In this document: piece after piece, positions 50,407 through 60,977 of the stretch | Layout of the letters: each line of letters starts with the position of its first letter | How positions within the stretch are numbered: the first letter of the stretch is position 1 | Program-made: the position numbers and the translations under genes | Notes under the pieces: model-generated | What the model saw: the letters and a program-made list of their open reading frames with translations, nothing else | What the model was told of the DNA's origin: nothing | Database searches by the model: none | Source of the DNA: JAGOSA01 sp043718505 | GTDB taxonomy: Bacteria > Patescibacteriota > Minisyncoccia > Phycocordibacterales > UBA9973 | DNA length: 64,000 nucleotides | NCBI GenBank assembly: GCA_043718505.1 | Contig: JAYSVN010000005.1 | Location: 1-64,000 of the forward strand | Direction: 5' to 3'

Positions 50407-53400
50407 ATGATTACAAGGGCATTTTTCAATATTCAAAAAAAGACCGCAATAACGCTGCTTATTGCTTTTTTCGCTTTCGGCGAGATGACAGCGGGGTTGC
50501 TTATTGCGCCAATGGAGGCCAAGGCTGCTTTGCCGCCTGGTTTTGCAACTGAAACAATTGCCGGCGGACTCAATTTTCCAACATCGATGGCTTTCACTCC
50601 GGACGGCCGAATTTTCGTTGGTGAAAAATCTGGATCGATTAGAGTAATAAAAAATGGCGCACTTTTGCCGACACTACTCGTTCAGCTGACTGATATTAAT
50701 ACCTACGCTGACCGCGGCCTTATCGGTATTGCTGTCGACCCAAACTTTGCGACCAATAAATACATTTACCTTTCTTATACGTATGAAAATACACCGGGTG
50801 CAAATCTGACTGCTGCCAAAACTGCGCGCATCGTTCGCATGACGGTTTCGGGCGACACAGCAAGCGAAGCAACAAAAGTTGTCATCGTTGGAACTGTCGG
50901 GGGAAGTGCAGCTACTCCATCGTGCAAAAATTATCCTGCCGGTACTGACTGTATTGCGTCTGATTCTTCGTCGCATAGTGCCGGCGGACTTCGCTTTGGT
51001 CCTGATGGCAAACTGTACGCTACGCTCGGTGATGGTGCGCGTTTTGATGTCGCTGATCCTGATGCACTTCGTGCCCAAAATCTTGACAGCCTCAACGGCA
51101 AAATGTTGCGTATCAATACTGACGGTACTGCTCCAATCGACAACCCATTTTACAATGGTAATCCAAATGCTAACCGTTCAAAAGTGTATGCATATGGTGT
51201 GCGAAATATGTTCCGCTTTTCTTTCCGTCCAGCAACCGGTGCAATTTATGGCGGAGATGTCGGCTGGGATACATGGGAAGAAATAAACATCATCACGCCT
51301 GGCGGCAACTACGGCTGGCCATGTCGCGAAGGTAATAACCCAACAAGCTACGGTTGTACAGCTACCGGCCACGTCAATCCTGTCTATACATATGTTCATG
51401 ATCCTGGTTCAGGCGGTTCAATTACAGCTGGTGTTTTTCCAACAGGTTCTGTCTATCCGGCAAGTTACAATAATAAAATGTTTTTCGGCGACTTCGCCAT
51501 GAACTGGATGAAGTTTTTGGAAATGAGCCCGACTGACACATTTGTCGGCACGAGTGATCTCATGCTCTCAAGCGATAATCCAAACGGTCCGGTTGATTAC
51601 GCTGTCGGTCCGGACGGTTACATTTATTTTATTTCAATTTACACCGGTGACATTCGTCGCTTTGTTTACACACTCGGCAACAGACAACCAATCGCGCAAA
51701 TCGCAGCTACTCCTACCTCAGGCAGTTTGCCGCTTTCAGTAAGTTTTTCTTCGGCTGGCTCGAGTGATCCTGACGGTAATCCACTTTCATACCTTTGGAA
51801 TTTTGGAAATGGCACGCCGACAAGTAGTGATGCTAATCCAGTGCATGAATATACAGTCGCTGGTACGTACATTGCAACACTTGAAGTGAGCGATGGCCTC
51901 GGCGGCACGAATCTCAAGAGCATCACTATATTTGCCGGAAACAGAGCTCCGACACCAACTATTTCGTCACCGACAAATGGTGCTCTCTATTTCCCAGGGC
52001 AAGTCTTTACCGTTTCGGGAAGTGCAACTGATCCGGAAAACGGCACACTTTCCGGCGCATCACTTACTTGGCGTGCTATTCTCCACCATAATACGCATAC
52101 GCATGTTTTGCAGACAGCGTCAGGCAATTCATTCCAATTCACGGCGCCTGATCACGGTGATCCGGCTGTCTACACGGAACTTGAACTCACTGCAACTGAC
52201 TCCGGTGGTGTGACGGCAAAAACCAGTGTCAATATGTATCTCAACAACGGTATTGCGCCTGGAAGTAACCTCGTCCAAAATCCTTCATTTGAAACTGCGA
52301 ATCCTGCTTTTCCAAACTTGCCGCAAAGTTGGAATAACTATAAGTGGGGAACACACACTGCTGCTTTTGCTTATCCTGTTGCCGGACAGGATGGTGCGCG
52401 AGCTGCACAAGTCACGATATCTGGTTACGTGAGTGGCGACTCAAAGTGGGGACATGATCCGGCGTACGTCGCTGAAAATACAAATTACACTTTTTCTGAT
52501 TACTACAAATCAACAACCACAACCTACCTCGTAGCGGCTGTTAGTTTTGCCAACGACACGATGCAGTACACCCAGCTCGCTACACTTCCGGCCGCCGCAA
52601 ACTGGACGCAGGCCAATGCCACTTTCCAGACACCAGTTGGCACGCGTACGCTTGCGATTTATCACTTGATCAATAGCAATGGCTCACTCACCGTCGACAA
52701 TTACTCCTTGATTGGTCCGGGGGGAACTACACCACCAGTTACGGGTACAAACCTTGTCGTCAATCATTCGCTTGAAAATGCTAATACTGCCGGTACGTTG
52801 CCTTTGAATTGGGCAAGTAATAAATGGGGAACACACACTGCTGCTTTTGCCTATCCGGTTGCCGGACAAGAAGGCGCCAAGGCTGCCAAAATTACGGTCT
52901 CAGGCTACACAAGCGGGGATGCCAAGTGGTTCTTTAACGATGTCACTGTAACGCCGGGCACAACGTATACTTTTTCTGATTACTATCAATCAACCGCCGC
53001 AACTCGTTTAGTTGCTCGATTTACGACGAGTGCAAATACTATCTCATACCTTGAGCTCGGCGCGTCACTTCCAATCAACGCCGGTTGGTCACAAGCCACA
53101 CGATCAATTACGATTCCGGCTGGCGTGACCAAGCTCACTGTTTTCCATGTGATCGCGGCCAACGGTTCACTGACTGTCGACAATTATTTCCTCTCTGATG
53201 GCACGACTCCTCCAGTTGGCGGCACGAATTTAATTGCCAATGGCTTCATGGAAAATGCTAATGCCGGCAACACTGCACCACTTAACTGGACGCCAACAAC
53301 AAGCGGCACTGGTTTTACAACTACACATACGTATCCAACAACAGGGCAAGACGGTGGCAAAGCCGCCCGCGTCGTGATTTCCGGTATGCCATCAGGTGCT

Positions 53401-55026
53401 GACGGCAATGCACGCTGGCAATTTGATGAAGTGCCGATCCAAACTGGCACTGAATATACCTACGAAGGCTACTACAAAGGAAGCACAATTTCTGACATCA
53501 TCGGCCGCTACACATTTGCTGATGGCAGCACGCATTTCTTCGGACTGAAGAAAGAAATTCCAGCGGCGACGAACTGGACTTTTGTCACAGGGAAATTTGT
53601 CGGGCCGGTCAATGTCACAAGCATTACGCTCATGCACTTGATCAGTACAAATGCGTCACTTGAAATCGATAATGCCAAACTCTATGTCAGCGGCACTGGT
53701 ACGCCAAATGAAATAATTCCACCAACACAAAGCTTTACCAATCCGCTCGATGGTCAAACTGTTTCCGGCACGATTACGCTTACCTCTGATGTTCAGGATA
53801 ATTCCGGTCAGGCTTGGATTTTCTACGCAGTTGACGGTACGCCCCTCGGACCTGAACAACCTGCGCCGTACAGTCAGCAATGGGATTCAACGACTGTTGC
53901 AAACGGAACACACACGCTCAAAGTCACATCGCGTGATGCTGTTGGCAATAACAATCGTCAAATTATTACTGTGAATGTAAATAATACTGTTACGCCGCCA
54001 ACTGGCAATAATCTCATTCTCAATCCATCACTTGAAACCGCGAACGGTGCTTTGCCGCAAAACTGGGCAAGCAATAAGTGGGGGACAAATACTGCGACAT
54101 TTAATTATCCTGTCGCTGGACAAGAAGGAGCCAAAGCTGCTGAAGTTCAAATGACGGCGTACACGAGCGGCGATGCCAAGTGGATCTTCAACAATGTCGC
54201 CGTAACTCCGGGCAATCAATACACATTCCAAAATTACTACAAAGCTACAGTGCCAACACAGCTCGTTATTCGCTACACGAATGGTAGCGGTGTTGCGAGT
54301 TACGTCGGATTTACAAGTGTTCCGGCAGCGGCAAACTGGCAAACAGCTAACATGACATTTACACCGCCAGCTGGTACTGCTTCGGTGAGTGTCTTCCATA
54401 TTATTTCAGCAGTTGGAACACTCACGGTAGATAACTACTCTCTTGTCGGTCCTGGCACACCCCCTCCGACCGATGTCTGTCCAAATATCGCCGGCAATCA
54501 AGCAACAGTTCCAGCTGGAATGGTCATAGATATTTCAGGCAACTGTGTTACACCTCCACCAAGCGGCGGGACAAACCTTGTCCTCAATCCATCACTTGAA
54601 ACCGCCGCTGGTTCGCTTCCGGCTAACTGGGCGCACGATTTCTGGGGGACGCATACTCGTATCTTTACTTATCCAGTTGCCGGCAACGATGGCGCCAAAG
54701 CAGGAAAAGTTGAAATTACCGGGTACACTGACGGTGATGCTAAGTGGGCATTTGACCATGTCACTGTAACTCCGGGTACGACGTACACATTCTCTGATCA
54801 CTACCAATCAAATGTACCGACAACCGTTATCGCCGAATTCAAAACCGCCAGCAACGTTTACAGTTACCAGCCAATCGGCGGTACTGTGCCAGCCTCGGCT
54901 GCAGCGTGGAATACATTTACCGGCAATGTCACCGTACCAGCCGGCATCCAAAGCATGACTATTTTCCATCTTCTCCAGTCTGTGGGCTGGCTGACGATTG
55001 ATCAGGCGAGTGTTGTGGCGCAGTAA
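50407..55026 (+). CDS. Giant secreted protein: GSDH propeller, PKD/Ig domains and five repeated modules
   Basis: A 1539-residue secreted protein. After a signal peptide (1-40) comes a glucose/sorbosone-dehydrogenase-type six-bladed propeller (about 42-420) with HSAGGLRFGPDGKLYATLGD, the position of the catalytic His in PQQ-dependent relatives. A PKD domain (428-510) and an Ig-like domain (513-612) follow, then five carbohydrate-binding-like modules starting NLVxNPSxE at about 620, 782, 941, 1201 and 1390, with one further Ig-like domain (1101-1191) between the third and fourth. The modules share stretches near-identical in DNA (52349 and 52830). Sugar oxidation or binding on the surface is inferred. 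Confidence 0.87.
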   Translation: MITRAFFNIQKKTAITLLIAFFAFGEMTAGLLIAPMEAKAALPPGFATETIAGGLNFPTSMAFTPDGRIFVGEKSGSIRVIKNGALLPTLLVQLTDINTYADRGLIGIAVDPNFATNKYIYLSYTYENTPGANLTAAKTARIVRMTVSGDTASEATKVVIVGTVGGSAATPSCKNYPAGTDCIASDSSSHSAGGLRFGPDGKLYATLGDGARFDVADPDALRAQNLDSLNGKMLRINTDGTAPIDNPFYNGNPNANRSKVYAYGVRNMFRFSFRPATGAIYGGDVGWDTWEEINIITPGGNYGWPCREGNNPTSYGCTATGHVNPVYTYVHDPGSGGSITAGVFPTGSVYPASYNNKMFFGDFAMNWMKFLEMSPTDTFVGTSDLMLSSDNPNGPVDYAVGPDGYIYFISIYTGDIRRFVYTLGNRQPIAQIAATPTSGSLPLSVSFSSAGSSDPDGNPLSYLWNFGNGTPTSSDANPVHEYTVAGTYIATLEVSDGLGGTNLKSITIFAGNRAPTPTISSPTNGALYFPGQVFTVSGSATDPENGTLSGASLTWRAILHHNTHTHVLQTASGNSFQFTAPDHGDPAVYTELELTATDSGGVTAKTSVNMYLNNGIAPGSNLVQNPSFETANPAFPNLPQSWNNYKWGTHTAAFAYPVAGQDGARAAQVTISGYVSGDSKWGHDPAYVAENTNYTFSDYYKSTTTTYLVAAVSFANDTMQYTQLATLPAAANWTQANATFQTPVGTRTLAIYHLINSNGSLTVDNYSLIGPGGTTPPVTGTNLVVNHSLENANTAGTLPLNWASNKWGTHTAAFAYPVAGQEGAKAAKITVSGYTSGDAKWFFNDVTVTPGTTYTFSDYYQSTAATRLVARFTTSANTISYLELGASLPINAGWSQATRSITIPAGVTKLTVFHVIAANGSLTVDNYFLSDGTTPPVGGTNLIANGFMENANAGNTAPLNWTPTTSGTGFTTTHTYPTTGQDGGKAARVVISGMPSGADGNARWQFDEVPIQTGTEYTYEGYYKGSTISDIIGRYTFADGSTHFFGLKKEIPAATNWTFVTGKFVGPVNVTSITLMHLISTNASLEIDNAKLYVSGTGTPNEIIPPTQSFTNPLDGQTVSGTITLTSDVQDNSGQAWIFYAVDGTPLGPEQPAPYSQQWDSTTVANGTHTLKVTSRDAVGNNNRQIITVNVNNTVTPPTGNNLILNPSLETANGALPQNWASNKWGTNTATFNYPVAGQEGAKAAEVQMTAYTSGDAKWIFNNVAVTPGNQYTFQNYYKATVPTQLVIRYTNGSGVASYVGFTSVPAAANWQTANMTFTPPAGTASVSVFHIISAVGTLTVDNYSLVGPGTPPPTDVCPNIAGNQATVPAGMVIDISGNCVTPPPSGGTNLVLNPSLETAAGSLPANWAHDFWGTHTRIFTYPVAGNDGAKAGKVEITGYTDGDAKWAFDHVTVTPGTTYTFSDHYQSNVPTTVIAEFKTASNVYSYQPIGGTVPASAAAWNTFTGNVTVPAGIQSMTIFHLLQSVGWLTIDQASVVAQ

Positions 55027-55091
55027 GATCTAATTTTAATACCCAGGTTGCGTTACGTGCTTCTACTTTCTGGAGGTACAATAAAGCCAGC

Positions 55092-56867
55092 ATGAAAAAA
55101 CTACAGAATCTGGAGATGAAGCTTGCTGTCCGTACACCGTTACTTATTACACTTGGCATAACACTTATTATCGGTATCGGTTATTTTACAATGCAAAATA
55201 ATTTTCCTACCAACCAAAAAGCGACGATAGTAGATGTAAAACCACAAATCGTAGATTCAACCACAAATAGCTCTTCAACCACTGGTAAGGGACAGATATA
55301 CTTGATGGGCGGTGTGACTACGAATGGAGTATTTCTTAATAACGTTGTTTCTTCCAGTGATGGTATTACATGGAATCAAATTTTACCAAATGCACCATGG
55401 AGTAGGAGGCAAGGACACAGCACAGTATTCTTTAACGGTAAAATATTTTTAGCTGGAGGTTCTTCTAACACTGGAAATTGCTTCAATGATGTATGGTCAT
55501 CACCCGACGGTATTACATGGAGTCAAAATACTGCCAACGCTGCATGGTCTCCGAGACAGGGCACAGCTTTGGTTGTACTCAATAATAAGTTGTGGGTGTA
55601 CGGTGGAATTGAGTGCAGCGGGAATATGGTCAATGATGTTTGGTCATCTCCAGACGGCATCACGTGGACACAAGTAAACTCTTCCGCACCATGGGGATCA
55701 CGCAGGTGGTTTGGGTATACGGTATTTCAAAATAAACTATGGTTGATCGCTGGATGGCCAAATAATAATAACCCGAGTGATGTTTGGTCATCACCTGATG
55801 GAATTACCTGGACTCTGGTGAATCCTGCTGCACCCTGGTTTAGTCGAGCATATTTTAAAGCATTTACCTTTGATAACAAATTATGGATCACTGGCGGTAC
55901 AAGTATTGTTGTTAACGGTAATTACCTTGGCGATGTTTGGTCATCCCCAGACGGTATTACCTGGACGCAGGCTACTAATAATGGACCCTCTTTAAACAGA
56001 GCAGCTTTTGATACTTTTGTATTTAATAACAAAATGTGGTTAGCGGGCGGTTTAATGTCCGGTGCTCTTAATGATGTTTGGTCTTCACTAAATGGTGTTA
56101 GTTGGACACAAGCGACAAATAATTTAACAAATGGTGGAGTGGGAACCCATTCTATAGTTGTTACGTCTTCTACTGGCGTTCCTAGTCAGCAGCCAACCGT
56201 CACCACCATTTCCGCTTCTCCATTTACAGCTGTCAACGCAACACTAACCGGCAAAGTAAATCCAAACGGGACACAAACTGTCGGCTATTTTAAATACGGT
56301 AAAACAACTGCCATGACTTCAACTACATCCGGCACATCAATGGGCGTAGGAACTGCGGCAGTAGGTTTCTCAAAATATATCAGTGGCCTTGTTCCAAACA
56401 CTCTCTACTATTATCAAGCATGCGCAACGTATACTCCGGGACCAATTTGTGGAGCAACACGAACATTCACAACTTTAAATTCAGTTCCCGACCTCAAAAT
56501 TATTTCACTCACTTTTGATCAAACCACTACCCAACAAAGCGTAACTGCGGCACGGGTAAGGTACACATTTACTCTCAAGAATGACTTAAATGCGCCAACC
56601 GTTCTGCCTGTCGGCACAAAGTTTACTCTCTATTACAAGCCTGGCACAACATATATTCCAATAGGAGAGACTGCTGTAATTAATACTCCTACACCCCTTG
56701 CTGCTTTGGCTACACTTACCTTTACAAATAGCACCTATCTTTCACCAAACGCGAGAGCTACACTAGGTACTTTCCCAGCAAAAATTTCGGCTGATACTAC
56801 GAATCTTGTTATTGAGACGAATGAACTTAATAATGATTTAGTGCAGAATTTGGTGATAGTGCCGTAG
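55092..56867 (+). CDS. Surface protein with six-bladed kelch-like propeller
   Basis: A 591-residue protein anchored by one transmembrane helix (about 17-34). Residues 65-350 contain six repeats with the consensus NDVWSSPDGITWTQ, each followed by an NKLWLxGG-like strand, which should form a six-bladed beta-propeller. A fibronectin-III-like domain (about 370-460) and a CARDB-like C-terminal domain (about 465-591, PDLKIISLTF ... VIETNELNND) follow. It is 65 bases from the giant secreted protein on the same strand and probably shares its surface role. Confidence 0.85.
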   Translation: MKKLQNLEMKLAVRTPLLITLGITLIIGIGYFTMQNNFPTNQKATIVDVKPQIVDSTTNSSSTTGKGQIYLMGGVTTNGVFLNNVVSSSDGITWNQILPNAPWSRRQGHSTVFFNGKIFLAGGSSNTGNCFNDVWSSPDGITWSQNTANAAWSPRQGTALVVLNNKLWVYGGIECSGNMVNDVWSSPDGITWTQVNSSAPWGSRRWFGYTVFQNKLWLIAGWPNNNNPSDVWSSPDGITWTLVNPAAPWFSRAYFKAFTFDNKLWITGGTSIVVNGNYLGDVWSSPDGITWTQATNNGPSLNRAAFDTFVFNNKMWLAGGLMSGALNDVWSSLNGVSWTQATNNLTNGGVGTHSIVVTSSTGVPSQQPTVTTISASPFTAVNATLTGKVNPNGTQTVGYFKYGKTTAMTSTTSGTSMGVGTAAVGFSKYISGLVPNTLYYYQACATYTPGPICGATRTFTTLNSVPDLKIISLTFDQTTTQQSVTAARVRYTFTLKNDLNAPTVLPVGTKFTLYYKPGTTYIPIGETAVINTPTPLAALATLTFTNSTYLSPNARATLGTFPAKISADTTNLVIETNELNNDLVQNLVIVP

Positions 56868-56930
56868 CAGAGAGCTTGCAGAAAATCAGAACAACGTTTA
56901 CGATGTATATATTGATGAGGGTGCGGATCG

Positions 56931-56966
56931 CAAAGTCTGTCCAGAAATGGGCGGATTTTGTTTTTT
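56931..56966 (+). terminator. Imperfect terminator
   Basis: AAGTCtGtCCA, GAAA loop, TGGgCgGATTTT, then T-rich; several mismatches. It lies between convergent genes. Confidence 0.55.
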
Positions 56967-56975
56967 ATTTACTCA

Positions 56976-57692
56976 CTACACCTTAGTAGCAATCAACTCA
57001 TCTGAAATAGTTGCTTCATCTGGATCACTAGCAGCTGGAATAACCACATTACTTGTTTGAAGTATTTTTCTATAAATGTATGCCATAGAAATCTGCATAA
57101 TAGCTACAGAAATAAGTAGTCCAACAATAAGTGCAGCAACGCCGATAAGTATTAGCATAATACAGCCGAGCATGAACAATAGTATTTTTAATCTATGGCC
57201 CTTGGTCATGTCCCTACTCATTTTTAATGATTCCAAAATTTTTACATTACGATCAATAATTAGATACGTAGAAAAATAATAGCGAACAACGATAGCTAAT
57301 ATTGCAAATGTCATTAGTGTAAGGAAAATAATTTCCGACACTGAATTCGGAGCAATGTTTAATTCTCTAAATGCGAAAATAATTACTAAAGCAGGGATGA
57401 TAAGCATTAGTAAAAATAGAATCATAACACCAATGAATCGCCCAAACTTACTCCACTCAGAAAAAAAGACACCAAAACTCGGTTTAATACCATCGACGGC
57501 ATTAAGACCGATCTTCATATATCCCATCGTCAATCCGATACTTACTATGTAGAAGATAGGGCCAATAAAACGAAGATCGCCCAGGGAATTAACCACCACG
57601 CTTATTAAGCTTATACCGATATAGATCCATGGATGTTTTTTGAAAGTAACCCAGCCGAACTGAAATACTTCCCTAATAGAAAATGTTTTCAT
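56976..57692 (-). CDS. Multi-pass membrane protein
   Basis: A 238-residue protein with about five to six transmembrane helices and the layout of DUF975/GDPD membrane-domain proteins: WVTFKKHPWIYIG start, RYYFSTYLIIDRN followed by LESLKMSRDMTKGHRLKI, a motif typical of that group. Role unknown. The C-terminus is polar. Confidence 0.78.
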   Translation of the reverse strand: MKTFSIREVFQFGWVTFKKHPWIYIGISLISVVVNSLGDLRFIGPIFYIVSIGLTMGYMKIGLNAVDGIKPSFGVFFSEWSKFGRFIGVMILFLLMLIIPALVIIFAFRELNIAPNSVSEIIFLTLMTFAILAIVVRYYFSTYLIIDRNVKILESLKMSRDMTKGHRLKILLFMLGCIMLILIGVAALIVGLLISVAIMQISMAYIYRKILQTSNVVIPAASDPDEATISDELIATKV

Positions 57693-57744
57693 ATGCTCCG
57701 TTTATATCATAAAGGCCCTTTGATTAATAGGTAAAATAGTGTAT

Positions 57745-57772
57745 TTGACATCCCTCAGCGTTCTGCTAATAT
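57745..57772 (+). promoter_or_regulatory. Sigma70-type promoter of the tuf-S10 cluster
   Basis: TTGACA (57745-57750), 16 bases, TAATAT (57767-57772), leaving a leader of about 125 bases before tuf. Confidence 0.7.
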
Positions 57773-57904
57773 GAGCTTAATCGCAATCGCGGTTTTTTGT
57801 TTGCCGAACTGGCTGACGGGGAATAAACCCTTACAAATTAGTCGTATTTTTATAATTAATATATGTTCCGTATCCACTGGGTAAAGGAACCACTATACAT
57901 TCGT

Positions 57905-59101
57905 ATGGCAACAGAAGCATTTAAGAGAGACAAGCCTCACGTAAACGTAGGCACAATCGGTCACGTTGACCACGGTAAAACAACCCTTACCGCGGCTATT
58001 TTGCATGTTCTGCAATTGAACGGTAACGTAGTCAAAATGAAGGGTGTCGGCGAAATCGACTCCGCTCCGGAAGAAAAGGCTCGTGGTATTACCATTAACC
58101 TTTCTCACAACGAGTACGAGACAGCAGCTCGTCACTACGCGCACATTGATGCCCCAGGTCACGCTGACTACATCAAGAACATGATTACAGGTGCCGCTCA
58201 AATGGACGGTGCTATTCTCGTGGTTGCCGCAACTGACGGCGCTATGCCACAGACTCGAGAACACATCTTGCTCGCAAAGCAGGTTGGTGTGCCTCGTATC
58301 ATCGTTTTCCTCAATAAGGTAGACATGGTTGACGACAAAGACATGGTTGACCTCGTCGAAGAAGAAATCCGCGAAATCCTTACAAAGCAAGGTTTTGACG
58401 GCGCAAATACCCCTGTTATCAAGGGTTCAGGCCTCAAGGCACTCGAAGCAAAGGACATTAATGATCCTTGGGCTCAGAAGATTCTTGAGCTTACAAACGC
58501 TCTTGATACGTACATTCCAGTTCCAGAACGCGACACTTCAAAGCCATTCCTCATGCCTATTGAAGACATCTTCTCAATTGAAGGCCGTGGCACTGTTGTC
58601 ACTGGTAAGATCGAACGCGGCATCGTCAAAGTTGGCGAAGACGTGGAAATTATCGGAATCAAAGACACCCAGAAAACAGTTGTCACCGGTATTGAAATGT
58701 TCAACAAGTCTCTCCAGGAAGGTATGGCTGGCGACAACGCTGGTATCCTTATCCGCGGTATAGCAAAAGATGCTATCACTCGCGGTCAGGTTCTTGCTAA
58801 GCCGGGTTCTGTTACTCCTCACTCTGAATTTGAATCTGAAGTCTACATCTTGAAAAAGGAAGAAGGCGGTCGCCACACTCCTTTCATGCAAGGGTACAAG
58901 CCTCAGTTCTACATCCGTACAACAGACGTAACTGGTGAAGTTACTCTGCCAGAAGGTAAAGAAATGGTCATGCCGGGCGATACCGTGACCTTTAAAGTCA
59001 AGCTTATTACACCGGTCGCTCTTGAAGACCAGACTCGTTTCGCTATTCGTGAAGGCGGTAAGACCGTCGGCGCTGGTGTCGTAACTAAGGTCATTAAGTA
59101 G
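57905..59101 (+). CDS. tuf: Elongation factor Tu
   Basis: A 398-residue EF-Tu that brings aminoacyl-tRNA to the ribosome: GHVDHGKTTLTAAI, the switch region RGITINLSHNEYE, DAPGHADY, NKVDMVDD, and domains II/III. The frame opens at 57863; the ATG at 57905 (MATEAFKRDKPHVNVGTIG) matches the family. It heads a run of ribosomal protein genes. Confidence 0.98.
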   Translation: MATEAFKRDKPHVNVGTIGHVDHGKTTLTAAILHVLQLNGNVVKMKGVGEIDSAPEEKARGITINLSHNEYETAARHYAHIDAPGHADYIKNMITGAAQMDGAILVVAATDGAMPQTREHILLAKQVGVPRIIVFLNKVDMVDDKDMVDLVEEEIREILTKQGFDGANTPVIKGSGLKALEAKDINDPWAQKILELTNALDTYIPVPERDTSKPFLMPIEDIFSIEGRGTVVTGKIERGIVKVGEDVEIIGIKDTQKTVVTGIEMFNKSLQEGMAGDNAGILIRGIAKDAITRGQVLAKPGSVTPHSEFESEVYILKKEEGGRHTPFMQGYKPQFYIRTTDVTGEVTLPEGKEMVMPGDTVTFKVKLITPVALEDQTRFAIREGGKTVGAGVVTKVIK

Positions 59102-59111
59102 TTTGCCTAAC

Positions 59112-59489
59112 ATGGCTACAAAAACATCGACAATTCCAAAGAAGAGAGCAAAGAAGGGAGATGCAGCAGCCGCTGAAACAGCAGTTTCAATTCTCCGCAT
59201 TCGCGTCCGTGCATACGAAAGCAAGGTACTTGATGCATCTGTAAAACAGATCATTGATACAGCTACTCGCTACGACGCCAAAGTTCTCGGACCAGTGCCG
59301 CTTCCGACAGAAATTAAGAAGTACACGGTGAACCGATCTTCTTTCATCTACAAAAATACTCGTGAGCAATTTGAAATGCGCACGCATAAGCGCCTCATTG
59401 ATATCGTCAATCCTTCTGCGAAGACGATTGAAGCACTTACCAACCTCTCATTGCCATCCGGCGTCGACATCGACGTTAAGATGCTTTAA
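59112..59489 (+). CDS. rpsJ: Small-subunit ribosomal protein S10
   Basis: A 125-residue S10 with a family core from about residue 27 (SILRIRVRAYESKVLDASVKQI ... THKRLIDIVNPSAKTIEAL) and an unusual Lys/Ala-rich extension of some 25 residues before it. Also acts in antitermination as NusE. Follows tuf by ten bases; the ATG at 59112 was preferred to 59103. Confidence 0.95.
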   Translation: MATKTSTIPKKRAKKGDAAAAETAVSILRIRVRAYESKVLDASVKQIIDTATRYDAKVLGPVPLPTEIKKYTVNRSSFIYKNTREQFEMRTHKRLIDIVNPSAKTIEALTNLSLPSGVDIDVKML

Positions 59490-59593
59490 AAAGTAATAGG
59501 CAATTATCTGTAGAGCATTTGTAGAGCGGGCATGCAAAACATGCATAGCGTATTCTTCTTGGTTCGATTTCTTTCTGAAGCCATCAAAACTAT

Positions 59594-60226
59594 ATGAAAT
59601 TTATATTAGGTAAAAAACAGCATATGACTCAATTCTTCGCCCCAGGCGGGAAGGTTTTTCCTGCAACTGTGGTGAAAGTTATGCCCGGTGTTGTAACGCA
59701 GGTAAAGTCAAAAGAAGCTGACGGCTACGTCGCGGCTCAAGTTGGCTTTGGTGAGAAAAAGGCTGATCGAATTTCGAAGTCAGCCAAAGGTCACTTCAAA
59801 GAGCTCGGTAATTTCTCAGATCTCCGCGAATTCCGCTTTGGAACTACAGCTAGTTCTGGCGCGGGCGCAAGCGATGTTCCGGCTGTCGGCTCAACAATTA
59901 CACTCGAAGATTTCACCGAAGGTGACGTCGTTCGTGTCTCAGGTACGACAAAAGGTAAGGGTTTCCAGGGTGTCGTCAAACGACATGGCTTCCACGGTGG
60001 TCCTCGCTCACACGGCCAGAAACACTCTGAGCGTGAAGCTGGATCTATCGGCGGCGGTTTGCGTACGCACGTGCCAAAAGGTATGCGTATGGCAGGACGC
60101 ATGGGTAGTGACAAAGTCACAGTTCGCAATCTCAAAATTCTTCACATTGATAAAGATGAGAATCTCATCATCATTTCAGGTGCAATTCCAGGTCGACGCG
60201 GAACTCTTGTTGAGATTACCGGCTAG
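59594..60226 (+). CDS. rplC: Large-subunit ribosomal protein L3
   Basis: A 210-residue L3: start MKFILGKKQHMTQFFAPGGK, then GTTKGKGFQGVVKRHGFHGGPRSHG, ending ISGAIPGRRGTLVEI. A small hairpin (GCATG/CATGC, 59530-59544) lies in the gap after rpsJ. Confidence 0.97.
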   Translation: MKFILGKKQHMTQFFAPGGKVFPATVVKVMPGVVTQVKSKEADGYVAAQVGFGEKKADRISKSAKGHFKELGNFSDLREFRFGTTASSGAGASDVPAVGSTITLEDFTEGDVVRVSGTTKGKGFQGVVKRHGFHGGPRSHGQKHSEREAGSIGGGLRTHVPKGMRMAGRMGSDKVTVRNLKILHIDKDENLIIISGAIPGRRGTLVEITG

Positions 60227-60271
60227 ATTAGACGCGAAAATTTTTAGTAAAATTTTCGCCCAATAAAAGTT

Positions 60272-60973
60272 ATGGAAGCAAAAATATACAACATAAAAGG
60301 TGAATCAGCCGGAACAATTAAACTCCCGGAGTCTGTTTTTGGTGCGAAAGTATCATACGATGCAATCCACTCAACCCTCGTCATGCTTCGCGGTAATCAG
60401 CGCGCTGGTACAGCTCAGGTCAAAGACCGTGGCGCTGTTCGCGGCGGAGGCAAGAAACCATGGAGACAGAAGGGAACAGGCCGCGCTCGTCACGGCTCAA
60501 CCCGCAGTCCGATCTGGGTAGGTGGCGGTACAACTCACGGTCCGCTCACAGCCAAAAACTATAATCGCAAGATTAACAAGAAGACTCTTACGTCTGTTTT
60601 GTTCGGTGTTCTCACTGCAAAGGCTAAAGATAATGAAATTATTTTTGTCGACAGTATGTCGATGAGTGATTTCAGTACAAAGTCTGCAAAGACTGCGCTC
60701 GCAAATGTCGGCAAAGTTGTTGACGCACCACGCATTGCTAATGGAAAGAAGAAAGCTGTACTTGTATTGCTCGGTAGTAATGACAAGAAGACAGTAAAAA
60801 GTTTGAGTAATCTTCCGTCAGTTGAAGTTGAACAATGGAAAAATCTCAATGCTTTGATGGCTGCTTCATACAAGTACATTCTGATTTCTGAACCAAGTGC
60901 TGCAGTTGCTTTTCTTGAAGGCAAGAAGGCTAAAGCTCGCAAAAATGAAAAGCTAAGCGCGAAAGCTGCATAA
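60272..60973 (+). CDS. rplD: Large-subunit ribosomal protein L4
   Basis: A 233-residue L4 with the tunnel loop segment RGGGKKPWRQKGTGRARHGS. The C-terminus is Lys/Ala-rich. Place in the S10-type order is normal. Confidence 0.96.
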   Translation: MEAKIYNIKGESAGTIKLPESVFGAKVSYDAIHSTLVMLRGNQRAGTAQVKDRGAVRGGGKKPWRQKGTGRARHGSTRSPIWVGGGTTHGPLTAKNYNRKINKKTLTSVLFGVLTAKAKDNEIIFVDSMSMSDFSTKSAKTALANVGKVVDAPRIANGKKKAVLVLLGSNDKKTVKSLSNLPSVEVEQWKNLNALMAASYKYILISEPSAAVAFLEGKKAKARKNEKLSAKAA

Positions 60974-60977
60974 TTGT

